From positions 203,421-267,420 of the forward strand of contig NZ_JAKREU010000007.1 in the NCBI RefSeq assembly GCF_022664435.1: a DNA stretch of 64,000 nt, given 5' to 3'. Both the position numbers and the translations under genes were made by a program. A model generated the notes under the pieces. The model made no database searches. It saw nothing but the letters and a program-made list of their open reading frames with translations, and was not told the DNA's origin. Below are positions 1 through 11,584 of this stretch, piece after piece. Numbering within the stretch: position 1 is the first letter of the stretch; the number at the start of each line of letters is the position of its first letter. This DNA is from Sphingomonas panni. GTDB lineage: Bacteria > Pseudomonadota > Alphaproteobacteria > Sphingomonadales > Sphingomonadaceae.

Positions 1-149
1 AAGAAGCGCGCGCCATCGAAATGATCGCCCGCCACCCCCTGATAATAGATGCGATCGAGAAAGCGCGGGACGATCGTCACGGCCAGACAGAGTGCCGCCA
101 TGATCCACACGCCGGTCCAGACCAGCCCCCTGACGATGCGCCCCATCAT
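1..149 (-). CDS. MBL-fold metallo-hydrolase (NAPE-PLD/UlaG-like), 5' end only
   Basis: Only the first 49 codons lie in the window; the gene runs off the left edge. The peptide starts with two adjacent ATG codons, then has one hydrophobic membrane segment (about residues 8-28, [14 protein letters not shown]), then [11 protein letters not shown] and DHFDGARF. That DHFDG-RF pattern is typical of the N-terminus of membrane-anchored metallo-beta-lactamase-fold hydrolases related to N-acylphosphatidylethanolamine phospholipase D. The metal-binding HxHxDH motif would lie outside the window, so the assignment rests on the N-terminal signature alone. It is transcribed divergently from clpB. Confidence 0.6.
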   Translation of the reverse strand, partial: MMGRIVRGLVWTGVWIMAALCLAVTIVPRFLDRIYYQGVAGDHFDGARF

Positions 150-188
150 GCCCGAACGCGTTCCCCGAACAATCGATGCGACCGGCAT

Positions 189-216
189 CTTGTGTTGCTC
201 ATTTACCACACCATAT
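189..216 (+). promoter_or_regulatory. Candidate heat-shock (RpoH) promoter of clpB
   Basis: A CTTGTGT element (189-195) is followed after 15 bases by CCATAT (211-216), preceded by CACA. This fits the sigma-32 pattern CTTGAAA, 13-15 bases, CCCATNT. It lies 29 bases upstream of the clpB start codon, which is the classical position for a heat-shock promoter. Confidence 0.6.
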
Positions 217-244
217 CGCCGACAACATCACAGGGGAGTATCCC

Positions 245-2821
<2,577 letters not shown>

Positions 2822-2824
2822 CGA

Positions 2825-2860
2825 AAAAAGGGCGCCTCCCCCAAAAGGGAAGGCGCCCTT
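2825..2860. terminator. Bidirectional terminator between clpB and the convergent receptor gene
   Basis: An inverted repeat GGGCGCCTCCC / GGGAAGGCGCCC with one C-A mismatch is flanked by an A-run on the left (AAAAAA, 2824-2829) and CTT on the right. The A-run becomes the U-tract for transcripts on the minus strand. It sits directly after the clpB stop and 20 bases before the end of the convergent receptor gene. Confidence 0.75.
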
Positions 2861-2880
2861 CATCCTACGTATCTACTCGA

Positions 2881-5802
2881 TCAGAAACGGAACCGCGCAC
2901 CGGCGGTGTAGCGGCGACCGAACAGATCGAAGTTCGGCGACGTTTCCAGACCGGTCGGGGTACCGAACGGCGTTCCCGGCAGATACTGCGGCTTCGTGTC
3001 GAACAGATTGTCGACGTTGAAGTAGAAAGTGAACGTCTTACCGACATCCTGGCTGATCTGAATGTTGTGCAGCCAATAATCCTTGACGTCGTTCAGCGCG
3101 CGAACCGCAGGATCGTTGCTGATGAAGCCGTTCACGACAAATGGACCGCCGCTGGTGAAGGTCGACTGCCAGCTAAAGCCAGTGCCGTTCGTCTGATAGG
3201 TGGCACGAGCATTCAGGCGATGGGTCGAGGTGCCGGCGCCGAACGACCCTGCGAACTCGTCTTCGGGTGCCGACGGATCGGTCCGTGTCTTGTAGTCAAG
3301 CAGGTAGGTGTAGTTCGCAACAACGGACAGCAAATCCTCGCTCGACAGGCCCAACGGCTGCGAATAGCGCAGGCTGGCATCCACACCCCGGACCTTGAAC
3401 CCCGCGATGTTAATCAGTTGTGCGTTGACCGTCTGCAGATAGCCGGTCGACGCGAAACGGATGACGTTATCGCAATAGACGCTTTGGCCGGTCGAGAGAC
3501 ACTTTTCGACCGTGTCCGACCGGTCCAGCGTCGAGATGGCACCGTCGACACGGATATCGAAATAATCGGCTGTGAACTGCAGGCCTCGCACGAACGCCGG
3601 CGTGTAGGTGAAGCCTGCCGTGATGGTCTTGGCGGTCTCTTCCTGCAGGTTGCGATTGCCGCCGACAAAGCCGTTGATGCCCTGAGTATCCGCCAGCGTA
3701 TAGGCGAAGGTGCCGTTCGGGTTGGCGGCGAAGAACGCTGCGATGCCCGGAACGGTGCGGCAGGCTGCGTCGGTCGCCCCGGTCGAGGTACGGGTGATGC
3801 CATCGCAAGGATCGGTAACGCCCGCGAAGGTTTCCGACGGCGCGCTGAACAGTTCCGAGTTGTTCGGGGCACGGTTGGCCACCGCGTAGCGACCGCGGAA
3901 GCGGAAGCCGTTAAACGGTTCCCATTCGGCACCCGCGTTCCAGCTGAGAACGCCACCGACCGTCGAGTAATCCGAATAACGGATTGCGCCGGCGACACCC
4001 AGATATTTGAAGAACGGCCGATCGGAGAGCAGCGGCACGTTGAGTTCGCCGAAGACTTCGCGAACGTCCTGCGACCCGCGAAGATCGGGGATTTGGTTGC
4101 CCGAGTTGCCGCCGGTGTTGGTCAGCGCATCGAGGTCGTCGACCACGGATTCATACCGATATTCGACGCCAACGGCCAGACCGACGCCTCCCGCGCCCAG
4201 ATCGAACAGCGAGCTGTTCGAGATGGATGCCGTGACGACATGCTGTTCGTTGGTGATGTCTTCCGACTTCGGGATCACCGCCTGGACATAGGCGGCGGCA
4301 CGGGGATCCGCGGTCCCGCGACCGAACAGGTTGATCGGGATACAGCCATTCGCACGCGCATCAGCGTCGCGGCAGATGATGTCGACACCAACAACATTGC
4401 CGTTGCCAACCCGAATCGAGTCCAGCGACTGGCGATAGCGGGCGGTATCGATATCCTCGCTGGCGTTGAAGTCGTTCAGATGCCCATAGACGTAGCTGAC
4501 ATCGTAGTTGAAGTCGGAGCCCAGATCGCCCCGGACACCGGCCACGGCACGCCAGGTGTTACGCTCGGCGCGGTTGCTGCGATCGAACACGTCATTCTGG
4601 CGACGACGGAAGCCGAGCGATGAGACGTTGTTGTTGGGATCGGCATCCGAGTTCGCAGCGGCAATCGCCTGCGCCACCGTCGTCGGGATGAACGCGTTGG
4701 TGATCGGAATACCGCCCGATGCATAGACGTCTGTGTTGGCGAGGGCGAACGGTTCGATCGAGGAGTTGGACGCCGTGCGACCGAACGTCACTTCGGCATA
4801 GGCCTGCATGCCGCTGGTGACTTCGTAGTTGAAAATGCCGCTGACGAGATAGCGTTCCAACGGCACGGCGATACGACGCAGACCGTTACGGTTGAAGCCG
4901 AACTGCCCCGATTGATACCCGCTGAGCAGCGCCAGCGATCCGTCCGGACGATAGGAGAAGTTGTTGTTATTGCCCGGCAGCACACGAACCGACCCGCCAT
5001 TTGCGCCGAGCAGCTGGAACTGGCCCTGCGGCGCGAACGAGCTGTACGAACCCGGACCGCAGACCAAATTGGCGCAGTCCTGCGACGAAATGGCCCGGTC
5101 AGCCGACTTGAGGCCGTTGTCCCGGTCGTAGGAGAAGTTGATCATGGCGTTGCCACGGTCATCCGCACCCCATTTGGTGCCGCCGGTCACGCTGATGAAA
5201 TAACGCCCATTGTCTCCGCGTTCTGTCACACCGCCCTGCGCACGGACCTGTAGTCCTTCGAAGCTGTCACGCAGGATGAAGTTCACCACGCCCGCGATGG
5301 CGTCCGACCCATAGACCGCAGCCTGACCGCCCGTGATGTTGTCGACGCGCTCCAGGAAATCGGTCGGAATGTTGTTGATGTCGACAGCGGTATCGCCACC
5401 GAAGCCACCGACGAAACGGCGCCCGTTGACGAGGACGAGGGTACGGTTCGACCCGAGCCCACGAAGGTTCACGGTCGAGATACCGGTGCCCGAGGTCAGG
5501 AAGTTCGTGTTGGTCCGGGTCGAGCCGATCGCGACCTGGGGCAATTCGTTCAGAATGTCCGAAACGTTCTGCGCGGCGCGCTGCAGGATTTGCGCGCTGT
5601 TGACCGTCGTGACGGGAACAGGCGAATCGATTTCGGGGCGCGCAATGCGCGATCCGGTCACGAGGATTTCCTTGTCCTCACCTTCGCCGGCCTGCTGCCC
5701 GTCCGCGCTGGTCGCGTCCGGGGAGACCTGTGCCCATGCGGGCGTTGCGAAACCGATCATCAGTGTAGACGCGAGCAAGGCGACGCGAACGGTCTGCTTC
5801 AT
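2881..5802 (-). CDS. TonB-dependent outer-membrane receptor (973 aa)
   Basis: Outer-membrane active-uptake channel energised by TonB-ExbBD. It has a signal peptide (residues 1-24, ending AWA-Q), the sphingomonad IVVTG-like box (ILVTGSRIARPE, about residues 45-56), a plug domain containing NIPTDFLERVDNITGG and YGSDAIAGVVNFIL, and a large beta-barrel ending in an aromatic residue (ARFRF). The plug motif with DAIAGVVN is common in large sphingomonad receptors for peptides or carbohydrates, but the ligand cannot be read from the sequence. It is followed on its 5' side by a second receptor in the same orientation, with its own promoter region in between. Confidence 0.93.
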   Translation of the reverse strand: MKQTVRVALLASTLMIGFATPAWAQVSPDATSADGQQAGEGEDKEILVTGSRIARPEIDSPVPVTTVNSAQILQRAAQNVSDILNELPQVAIGSTRTNTNFLTSGTGISTVNLRGLGSNRTLVLVNGRRFVGGFGGDTAVDINNIPTDFLERVDNITGGQAAVYGSDAIAGVVNFILRDSFEGLQVRAQGGVTERGDNGRYFISVTGGTKWGADDRGNAMINFSYDRDNGLKSADRAISSQDCANLVCGPGSYSSFAPQGQFQLLGANGGSVRVLPGNNNNFSYRPDGSLALLSGYQSGQFGFNRNGLRRIAVPLERYLVSGIFNYEVTSGMQAYAEVTFGRTASNSSIEPFALANTDVYASGGIPITNAFIPTTVAQAIAAANSDADPNNNVSSLGFRRRQNDVFDRSNRAERNTWRAVAGVRGDLGSDFNYDVSYVYGHLNDFNASEDIDTARYRQSLDSIRVGNGNVVGVDIICRDADARANGCIPINLFGRGTADPRAAAYVQAVIPKSEDITNEQHVVTASISNSSLFDLGAGGVGLAVGVEYRYESVVDDLDALTNTGGNSGNQIPDLRGSQDVREVFGELNVPLLSDRPFFKYLGVAGAIRYSDYSTVGGVLSWNAGAEWEPFNGFRFRGRYAVANRAPNNSELFSAPSETFAGVTDPCDGITRTSTGATDAACRTVPGIAAFFAANPNGTFAYTLADTQGINGFVGGNRNLQEETAKTITAGFTYTPAFVRGLQFTADYFDIRVDGAISTLDRSDTVEKCLSTGQSVYCDNVIRFASTGYLQTVNAQLINIAGFKVRGVDASLRYSQPLGLSSEDLLSVVANYTYLLDYKTRTDPSAPEDEFAGSFGAGTSTHRLNARATYQTNGTGFSWQSTFTSGGPFVVNGFISNDPAVRALNDVKDYWLHNIQISQDVGKTFTFYFNVDNLFDTKPQYLPGTPFGTPTGLETSPNFDLFGRRYTAGARFRF

Positions 5803-6134
5803 AATTTTCGTTTCCCCTTAGCACCGTAACCATGGTGCAATGTTGAGAAACTAACGGTCCAAAAACTTGCGATGCAATCTGTTAAAGATGCCGGAACAAT
5901 CAAAAGACGAGCAACGTGCTTTTTCGGTAACAGTGGCAACTACCCGATGTTGCACATCAGAAGTTTACAACCATCTGATTCAGCGAGACTATTAGGAATA
6001 CTGCCATAATCAATATACCTGTATTGTGATTTTTCGATTTATGCACCGATAACCGGATGGTGAAGATCATTAGTGTTGCCGTATTATATCAGCAACACAA
6101 TAATCGGTTTGGGTAGATGCAGGAAGGTGGACAC
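5803..6134. promoter_or_regulatory. AT-rich intergenic region upstream of the first receptor
   Basis: About 330 bases without a convincing gene, clearly richer in A+T than the surrounding DNA. It must carry the promoter and leader of the receptor gene that starts at 5802. An inverted repeat GTGTTGC (6073-6079) / GCAACAC (6092-6098) encloses TATTATAT. I could not fix a -35/-10 pair with confidence, and I see no RNA gene. Confidence 0.5.
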
Positions 6135-6165
6135 AAGAAAAGGGCGCCCCGTTGCCGGAGCGCCC
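6135..6165 (-). terminator. Rho-independent terminator of the second receptor gene
   Basis: A 10-bp stem GGGCGCCCCG / CGGAGCGCCC with a single C-A mismatch and a TTGC loop. On the minus strand it is followed by TTTTCTT. It lies 25 bases beyond the receptor stop codon. Confidence 0.8.
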
Positions 6166-6190
6166 CACAGTTTCACCAAGGTCGGCGGGT

Positions 6191-9100
6191 TTAGAAGTCG
6201 ACCCGCGCACCGACGCGCACGAAGCGGCCGAGGATGTTCGCGCCGGCCCAGGCCGGGTTGTACTGGTTGATGCTGTAGCCCGCGCTGGGGTCGAAGGGCG
6301 CCTTCAGGTCGAGGATGTTCAACACGTTGGCGTAGATCGAGAAGCGATCGTTGACCTTCAGGGTCGCCGACATGTCGACGTTCCACGTTTCCGGGCCCTT
6401 GCAGAGAACCGGGGTCACGTTGTCGCGATAGGTCACGACCGACGCGCCGATGCTGCCCAGGCAGTCGCCCTTCGTACCGTCATAGTCGATCGAGGCGAGG
6501 TCGTAGCCGCTGGTGTAATAGGCCGTGACCGACACGGTCGCGGGACCCATTTCCAGCGTGTTCTGCCACGTCGCGCGCCAGCGCGGCGAACCTGAGCAGG
6601 AGGTGACGTCGCACGGGCTGAGCGTACCGGCATAACGCTGGCGGTTGCCGTTCTCGGTCACGCGGTCGAAGTTGATGAGATAGGTGCCTTCGAACCCGCT
6701 GACGAGGCGGACGGTGTCGCTGAACGGGAAGTTCACGTTCACGCCGAGGTCGATACCCGACACTTCCTGCGAGTCGCCGTTCTGGAACGACGATTCGATG
6801 AAGCCGAGATGCGGCAGGGCGTTCGGGTTTTCGTTGTCGACCAGACCCGGACGGACGTTGATGCCCGGTACGTTCACGACGCCGTTGTTGGCGTAATATT
6901 GTTCGAACACGCCGGTATCGTCGGCGGCGCCGATGATGCCCTTGATCTTGATGTTGAAGTAATCGACCGTCAGGCTGACGCGGCGGATCGGTTCGAAGAT
7001 CGCGCCGACCGTCCAGCTGGTCGACTTTTCAGGGTCGAGCGCCGGATTGCCTTCCGTCGTCTGCCCGACCGAGAACTGGCCGGTCGCGTAGTTGTTGCCA
7101 CCATGCGCGGCGATGAAGGCGGCCTGTGCCGGATTCTTCGCATCGAGCTGGCGCGTGATGTAGCCGGTGGTCGGCAGGCCGAACGCTTCGTTGAAGCTCG
7201 GGATGCGGAACCCCTTCGACCAGGTACCGCGGATCGCGGCCTGCGGGATCGGCGTGAACTTCGCGCCGAACTTTGGCGAGAAATTCTTCTGGCCCGACGA
7301 ATAGTCGTCATAGCGGCCCGAGGCGTTGACCTCGAACTGCTTCACGATCGGCGCGCTGACTTCGTAGAAGGCCGACTTGACGTTGCGGCTGCCGATCGCA
7401 CCCACCGAGTTCACGCCATAATAGCGATCATAGGGGTTGGAGTCGTTCGCCGGGTTCGCGCTGGGGTTGTTGATCGATTCGTGGCGATAGGCGACGCCGA
7501 CCGCCGTCTGCAGCGGACCGCCGGGCAGCTGGAACAGATCCTTCGAGATCGTGCCCTGTGCCTGCCACAGGTCCGACGTCGAGCGGGTCTCGTTCAGCGG
7601 CGCGATATAGTCGCGGATTTCCTGCGAGTTCAGTTCGGGATTGACGAAATTGTAGGTGCCGCGCGCCACGACGTCGAGGATGCGCTGCGGGATCAGGTAG
7701 TTGGCCTGACGAATGTCGAGCTGGACGTTCGAGGCGGTGAAGTCCGCCGCATAGCGCCAGTCGTCACCGAACGAGCCCGACACGCCGACGACGCCGCGCA
7801 GCGCGCGTGCCTTCGATTCGATTTCGCGCGTACGATCGTAGAGCGACAGGATCTGCGCGCGCTGACCCGCTGCCGCGAACGGGTTGTTGGGGTTGAGCGT
7901 GCCGTTGGTCGCGTTGCAACCGGTGTTCAACATGTCGAGCGTGCCGACGCCATTCGCGCAGACATAGGTCGGCAGGAACAGCGGGTTCAGCAGGACCGAT
8001 CCCGGCGGGGTCGTCTGGTTGTTGAAGCCCAGCGGGGTGAGCTGCGTGCGCGTGATCGTCTGGTAATAGTTCGCGATCGCGTAGAATTCGGCGCGGTCGC
8101 CGAGCTTCGCGGTGAACCGACCGGCAAAGCCCAGACGGTCCTGATCGGGCAGCAGCTGCGCATACTGGCTGCGGAAGTCCTGCTGGCACTGGACCGGGCC
8201 GGCGGTGGCCGACGCGCCGGTCGGCACGTTGACCGCGACGAGATCGCGGCAACCGGCAGCGGCGTTCAGCAGGTTGTAGCGGGTCGTGCCCGTGCCGGTC
8301 GCGTCCACGCCGCGGACGACGGGAACGGTGGTGCTGAGCAGGCCGTTGAAGCCGCCATCGGCGTTGAAGCCGTTGCGGATGCCGTTGGCGCGGCAGGTGA
8401 CGGTGCCCGCCGCGATCGCGGTCTGGGTGATCGTACCGGCAGCGTTGCGGATTTCCGGGCGACCGATCGACGGTGCGCACTGGCTGCTGAGATCGGCGGT
8501 GTTGTACGGGAAACCACGATCGCGGGCATAGAGCGCTTCGTTGCGCTGATATTCGCCGTTGACGTAGAAGTTGAAGCCCTGCTCTTCCAGGTCGCCATAG
8601 CCAAGCGTCAGGTCGATCCGCTGTTCGGCGGCATCGCCCCGCTGCGAGATACCGGCCGAGCCGTTCAGGTGGACGCCCTGAATCTGCTTCTTGGTGATGA
8701 CGTTGATGACACCCGCGACCGCGTCGGCGCCATAGGTCGACGATGCGCCGTCGCGCAGCACTTCGATGCGCTCGATGATCGCGTTCGGGATCGTGTTCGG
8801 GATCGTGTTCAGATCGACGAAGTTGCGGTGGCCGTCATCCGCCAGCGGATAGGGCGCCATGCGCAGGCCGTCGAACACGGTCAGCGTCGACTGCACGGTC
8901 AGGCCGCGCAGCGAAACCGCGTTCGCACCGGTCGCGAAGTTGTTGCCGGTGTTCCAGCCCTGCGAGATCGTGCCGGCACCGTTGGCCGACAGGCGCTGCA
9001 CCGCTTCGGCGACGGTGTTGATGCCGCGCAACTGGAGCGATTCCGCGCTCAGCACGGTGACCGGAGACGGGGTTTCCGCGTTGGTACGACGCAGGATCGA

Positions 9101-9292
9101 ACCGGTGACGACGATTTCCTGCTCGCCATCGCCCTGGTTTGCGGTGGTTGCCGGAACCGTGGTCGGCTGGGCGGGCGGTTCGTCGCCCGTTGCGGTCGAC
9201 TGGGCGAAGGCCGGTGCGGCGATCGTGCTGACGATGAGCGCGGACAAAGCCGCTCCGTGGCGCAACGACGTGCGCATTGAGATGGCAACCAT
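6191..9292 (-). CDS. TonB-dependent outer-membrane receptor (1033 aa)
   Basis: Large outer-membrane receptor with a signal peptide (ending PAFA-Q), the box EIVVTGSILRRTNAETPSP, a plug with RIEVLRDGASSTYGADAVAGVINVI and a long barrel ending in RVDF. This motif set belongs to the receptor class that is highly expanded in Sphingomonadales and Xanthomonadales. The start at 9292 (MVAISMRTSLRHG) is preferred because AGGGG lies 12 bases upstream; an in-frame ATG at 9346 would add residues unlike a signal peptide, and MRTSL (9277) is a further alternative. It resembles the neighbouring receptor in motif layout but not closely in sequence. Substrate unknown. Confidence 0.92.
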   Translation of the reverse strand: MVAISMRTSLRHGAALSALIVSTIAAPAFAQSTATGDEPPAQPTTVPATTANQGDGEQEIVVTGSILRRTNAETPSPVTVLSAESLQLRGINTVAEAVQRLSANGAGTISQGWNTGNNFATGANAVSLRGLTVQSTLTVFDGLRMAPYPLADDGHRNFVDLNTIPNTIPNAIIERIEVLRDGASSTYGADAVAGVINVITKKQIQGVHLNGSAGISQRGDAAEQRIDLTLGYGDLEEQGFNFYVNGEYQRNEALYARDRGFPYNTADLSSQCAPSIGRPEIRNAAGTITQTAIAAGTVTCRANGIRNGFNADGGFNGLLSTTVPVVRGVDATGTGTTRYNLLNAAAGCRDLVAVNVPTGASATAGPVQCQQDFRSQYAQLLPDQDRLGFAGRFTAKLGDRAEFYAIANYYQTITRTQLTPLGFNNQTTPPGSVLLNPLFLPTYVCANGVGTLDMLNTGCNATNGTLNPNNPFAAAGQRAQILSLYDRTREIESKARALRGVVGVSGSFGDDWRYAADFTASNVQLDIRQANYLIPQRILDVVARGTYNFVNPELNSQEIRDYIAPLNETRSTSDLWQAQGTISKDLFQLPGGPLQTAVGVAYRHESINNPSANPANDSNPYDRYYGVNSVGAIGSRNVKSAFYEVSAPIVKQFEVNASGRYDDYSSGQKNFSPKFGAKFTPIPQAAIRGTWSKGFRIPSFNEAFGLPTTGYITRQLDAKNPAQAAFIAAHGGNNYATGQFSVGQTTEGNPALDPEKSTSWTVGAIFEPIRRVSLTVDYFNIKIKGIIGAADDTGVFEQYYANNGVVNVPGINVRPGLVDNENPNALPHLGFIESSFQNGDSQEVSGIDLGVNVNFPFSDTVRLVSGFEGTYLINFDRVTENGNRQRYAGTLSPCDVTSCSGSPRWRATWQNTLEMGPATVSVTAYYTSGYDLASIDYDGTKGDCLGSIGASVVTYRDNVTPVLCKGPETWNVDMSATLKVNDRFSIYANVLNILDLKAPFDPSAGYSINQYNPAWAGANILGRFVRVGARVDF

Positions 9293-9395
9293 GGAAACAG
9301 CAATCCCCTTAAACCCAGACGGGCGTTCCAAGCAGCCGGCCCGCATCGTTGGCGGGCCGAACGTGGCAAGTATCAGTCGTTACAAGGGGATTTGT

Positions 9396-9415
9396 AAATA
9401 CGGCTCACCGTATTT
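9396..9415. promoter_or_regulatory. Perfect palindrome upstream of the second receptor gene
   Basis: AAATACGG and CCGTATTT form an 8-bp perfect inverted repeat around CTCA, 104 bases upstream of the receptor start in otherwise A+T-rich DNA. It is not followed by a T-run in either direction, so an operator is more likely than a terminator. The rest of 9293-9563 shows no gene. Confidence 0.4.
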
Positions 9416-9563
9416 CTAAAATATCATGTCAGCTGTAACCAATCCGCAACACAATGTCATGCAACGGATATAATGCCGAAACGATCCGGCTGGTGCGGCG
9501 TGCCGGCGTTGCCATCCCGCCCAGCGTAGCGGGATGGTTGCGACACGAACCGTGGAGATGGCG

Positions 9564-10184
9564 TCAGAGAAAGCTCGCCCGTACCCCGTCGATGACGAAC
9601 TGCGCCGCCAGCGCGGCCAGCAGTACGCCCAGCAGGCGGGTGATGACCGCTTCGATCCGGGCGCCCAGCAGCTTCATCAGCGGACCCGCAGCCAGCAGCG
9701 CCGCCAGCGTCAGCGCGAGGATCGTGGCGAGCGCGCCGAGCACCACGGCCCGCGCGGTCCAGTCTCCGACCTGGCTCATCAGCAGCATGACCGACGCGAT
9801 CGACCCCGGCCCGGCGATCATCGGCATCGCCATCGGGAAGGTGGAGACGTCCTCCACCTCCGGCGTCTCGATGATCTTCTGCGCGCGGTCCTCGCGACGC
9901 TGGGTACGCTTTTCGAACACCATTTCCAGCGCGATCAGGAACAACATGATGCCGCCGGCGATGCGGAAGCTGTCGAGGCTGATGCCCAGCGCCTTCAGCA
10001 GCGCCTGTCCGAACAGCGCGAACACGACGAGGATCGCGGTGGCGATGCCGACCGCGCGGATCGCCATCGTGCGGCGCTGGATATCGGACGCGCCGGTAGT
10101 GAGGCCCGCATAGATCGGCGCGCAGCCCGGCGGGTCGATCACCACGAAAAAGGTGATGAGCGACGAGACGAACAGCTCGATCAC
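9564..10184 (-). CDS. MarC family integral membrane protein
   Basis: A 206-residue inner-membrane protein with about six hydrophobic segments and the family signature near the N-terminus ([18 protein letters not shown]). MarC-family proteins were once linked to multiple antibiotic resistance, but that role was not upheld and their function is unknown. The GTG start at 10184 overlaps the folD stop codon (GTGA), so the two are translationally coupled. The open frame extends much further upstream, but only as antisense-frame sequence of folD. Confidence 0.88.
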   Translation of the reverse strand: MIELFVSSLITFFVVIDPPGCAPIYAGLTTGASDIQRRTMAIRAVGIATAILVVFALFGQALLKALGISLDSFRIAGGIMLFLIALEMVFEKRTQRREDRAQKIIETPEVEDVSTFPMAMPMIAGPGSIASVMLLMSQVGDWTARAVVLGALATILALTLAALLAAGPLMKLLGARIEAVITRLLGVLLAALAAQFVIDGVRASFL

Positions 10185-11056
10185 AGCGTGGTGTCGTCGA
10201 AGGCGATGCCTTCCCGCCGATGCGCCGCGACCAGCGTGTTGCGCAACAGGCAGGCGATGGTCATCGGCCCGACGCCGCCCGGTACCGGGGTGATCGCGCC
10301 AGCGACCGCCTTGGCCGAGGCGAAATCGACATCGCCGACCAGCCCCGCATCGGTGCGGTTGATGCCGACATCGATGACGGTCGCGCCGGGCTTGATCCAG
10401 TCGCCGGGGACGAAATTCGCCCGGCCCACCGCCGCCACGACGATATCGGCGCGGCGCACATGGTCGGCGAGGTCGCGGGTGCGCGAATGGGCGATGGTGA
10501 CGGTGCAGCTCTCGGCGGTCAGCAGCGCCGCCATCGGCTTGCCGACGATGTTCGAGCGGCCGACGACGACCGCGCCCATGCCCGACAAATCGCCCAGCAC
10601 ATCGCGCAGCAGCAACAGGCAGCCATAGGGCGTGCACGGCACCATCCCCGGCAGTCCGGTTGCCAGCCGTCCGGCATTGACCGGGTGGAAGCCGTCGACA
10701 TCCTTGTCCGGGTCGATCGCCAGCAGCACGGCATCGCTGTCGAGATGCTTCGGCAAAGGCAGCTGGACGAGGATGCCGTCGACCGCCGGATCGGCGTTCA
10801 GCTGCTCGACCAGCGCGATCAGCTCGTCCTGCCCCACATCGGCGGACAGGCGGTGTTCGAAGCTGGCCATGCCCGCCTCGCGCGTCGCCTTGCCCTTCGA
10901 GCGGACATAGACGGACGATGCCGCATCCTCCCCGACCAGCACGACCGCGAGGCCGGCCGGGCGACCGGCGGCGGCCGCGAAGGCGGCGGCATGGGTGGCG
11001 ACACGCGCGCGCAGGTTCGCGGCGAAGGCTTTTCCGTCGATGATCCGGGCAGTCAT
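10181..11056 (-). CDS. folD: Bifunctional methylenetetrahydrofolate dehydrogenase / methenyltetrahydrofolate cyclohydrolase
   Basis: Interconverts 5,10-methylene-, methenyl- and 10-formyl-tetrahydrofolate in one-carbon metabolism, using NADP. The 291 residues match the family length. Visible family blocks are [14 protein letters not shown] with the catalytic lysine, [32 protein letters not shown] and GRSNIVGKP followed by VIDVGINR. The start [10 protein letters not shown] is the usual N-terminus. It is the first gene of a folD-marC pair with a 4-base overlap. One-carbon supply matters for O-demethylation in some sphingomonads, but nothing here ties folD to that. Confidence 0.96.
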   Translation of the reverse strand: MTARIIDGKAFAANLRARVATHAAAFAAAAGRPAGLAVVLVGEDAASSVYVRSKGKATREAGMASFEHRLSADVGQDELIALVEQLNADPAVDGILVQLPLPKHLDSDAVLLAIDPDKDVDGFHPVNAGRLATGLPGMVPCTPYGCLLLLRDVLGDLSGMGAVVVGRSNIVGKPMAALLTAESCTVTIAHSRTRDLADHVRRADIVVAAVGRANFVPGDWIKPGATVIDVGINRTDAGLVGDVDFASAKAVAGAITPVPGGVGPMTIACLLRNTLVAAHRREGIAFDDTTL

Positions 11057-11112
11057 GGCGGTTGCATAGAGGGTGTGGCGAGGGTTCGCCAGTCCCGGAT
11101 TGCCCCAAGCGC

Positions 11113-11151
11113 GCGTCACCCCGGGCTTGACCCAGGGTCCCGCTTCTTCTT
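11113..11151 (+). repeat. Left arm of inverted repeat framing the GIY-YIG gene (family A)
   Basis: Starts GCGTCA, then the hairpin ACCCCGGG / CCCAGGGT around CTTGA, then CCCGCTTCTTCTT. Apart from one base (A for G) it is the reverse complement of 11464-11501. The same family occurs as a tight pair at 15512-15596. Confidence 0.85.
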
Positions 11152-11453
11152 CATCCGACAATCGTTGGAGAGAGATCACGCCAGTCGGGGTTGCTGCGCT
11201 CGATCAGGTCGAACTTCCAGTCGCGATGCCAGCGTTTCATGCGCTTCTCCTGTGCGATGCAGGCGAGGATGTCGCCGCCGCGGTCGGCCCAGACGAGGCG
11301 GTCGAGATTGTATTTGGAGCAATGGATCGACCCGCCGCCCGTGCGATGCTGGTGGATGCGTGTCGCGAGATCAGCGGTGACCCCCACGTACGTCACGCCG
11401 CGATAGCGGTCGGCCATGATGTACACCCGGCCGCCCCGCATCTCTTTTGCCAT
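11151..11453 (-). CDS. GIY-YIG nuclease family protein lying between inverted repeats
   Basis: A 100-residue single-domain GIY-YIG protein of the YhbQ-like group. Visible are the first strand tyrosine (VYIM), TYVGVT as the YIG element, the arginine in TRIHQHR, and the metal-binding glutamate in QEKRMKRW, followed by the family's NPDWRDL tail, so the active site appears intact. The stop codon overlaps the left repeat arm by one base and the start codon lies 10 bases from the right arm, so the gene fills the space between the arms. No good Shine-Dalgarno precedes the ATG; an ATG four codons in (MRGGRVY) is possible. Cellular role unknown; proteins of this group are often mislabelled as excinuclease fragments. 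Confidence 0.88.
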   Translation of the reverse strand: MAKEMRGGRVYIMADRYRGVTYVGVTADLATRIHQHRTGGGSIHCSKYNLDRLVWADRGGDILACIAQEKRMKRWHRDWKFDLIERSNPDWRDLSPTIVG

Positions 11454-11463
11454 GTCGCGAGGA

Positions 11464-11501
11464 AAGAAGAAGCGGGACCCCGGGTCAAGCCCGGGGTGAC
11501 G
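11464..11501 (-). repeat. Right arm of inverted repeat framing the GIY-YIG gene (family A)
   Basis: Reverse-complement copy of the arm at 11113-11151 with one difference. It contains a perfect 8-bp hairpin, ACCCCGGG / CCCGGGGT. It ends 83 bases before otsB. Confidence 0.85.
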
Positions 11502-11584
11502 TATGAGCGCATAGGATGCACCTCCACGTCAAAATACACCGCACCTGCGAAACGATTTCACCCGACCCCGCGTTCATCGGACCG

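Noticed and set aside
6809..9280. Open frame of more than 800 codons on the plus strand opposite the second receptor
   Set aside because: Composition is dominated by Arg, Asp and Val without any domain pattern; the minus-strand receptor has signal peptide, plug and barrel motifs.
9396..9415. Palindrome as a terminator
   Set aside because: No T-run on either side and it lies upstream of a gene start, so an operator or leader element is more likely.
11057..11584. Insertion sequence between folD and otsB
   Set aside because: There is no transposase-type gene and no clear target-site duplication outside the arms; the element is described instead as a repeat-framed GIY-YIG gene.
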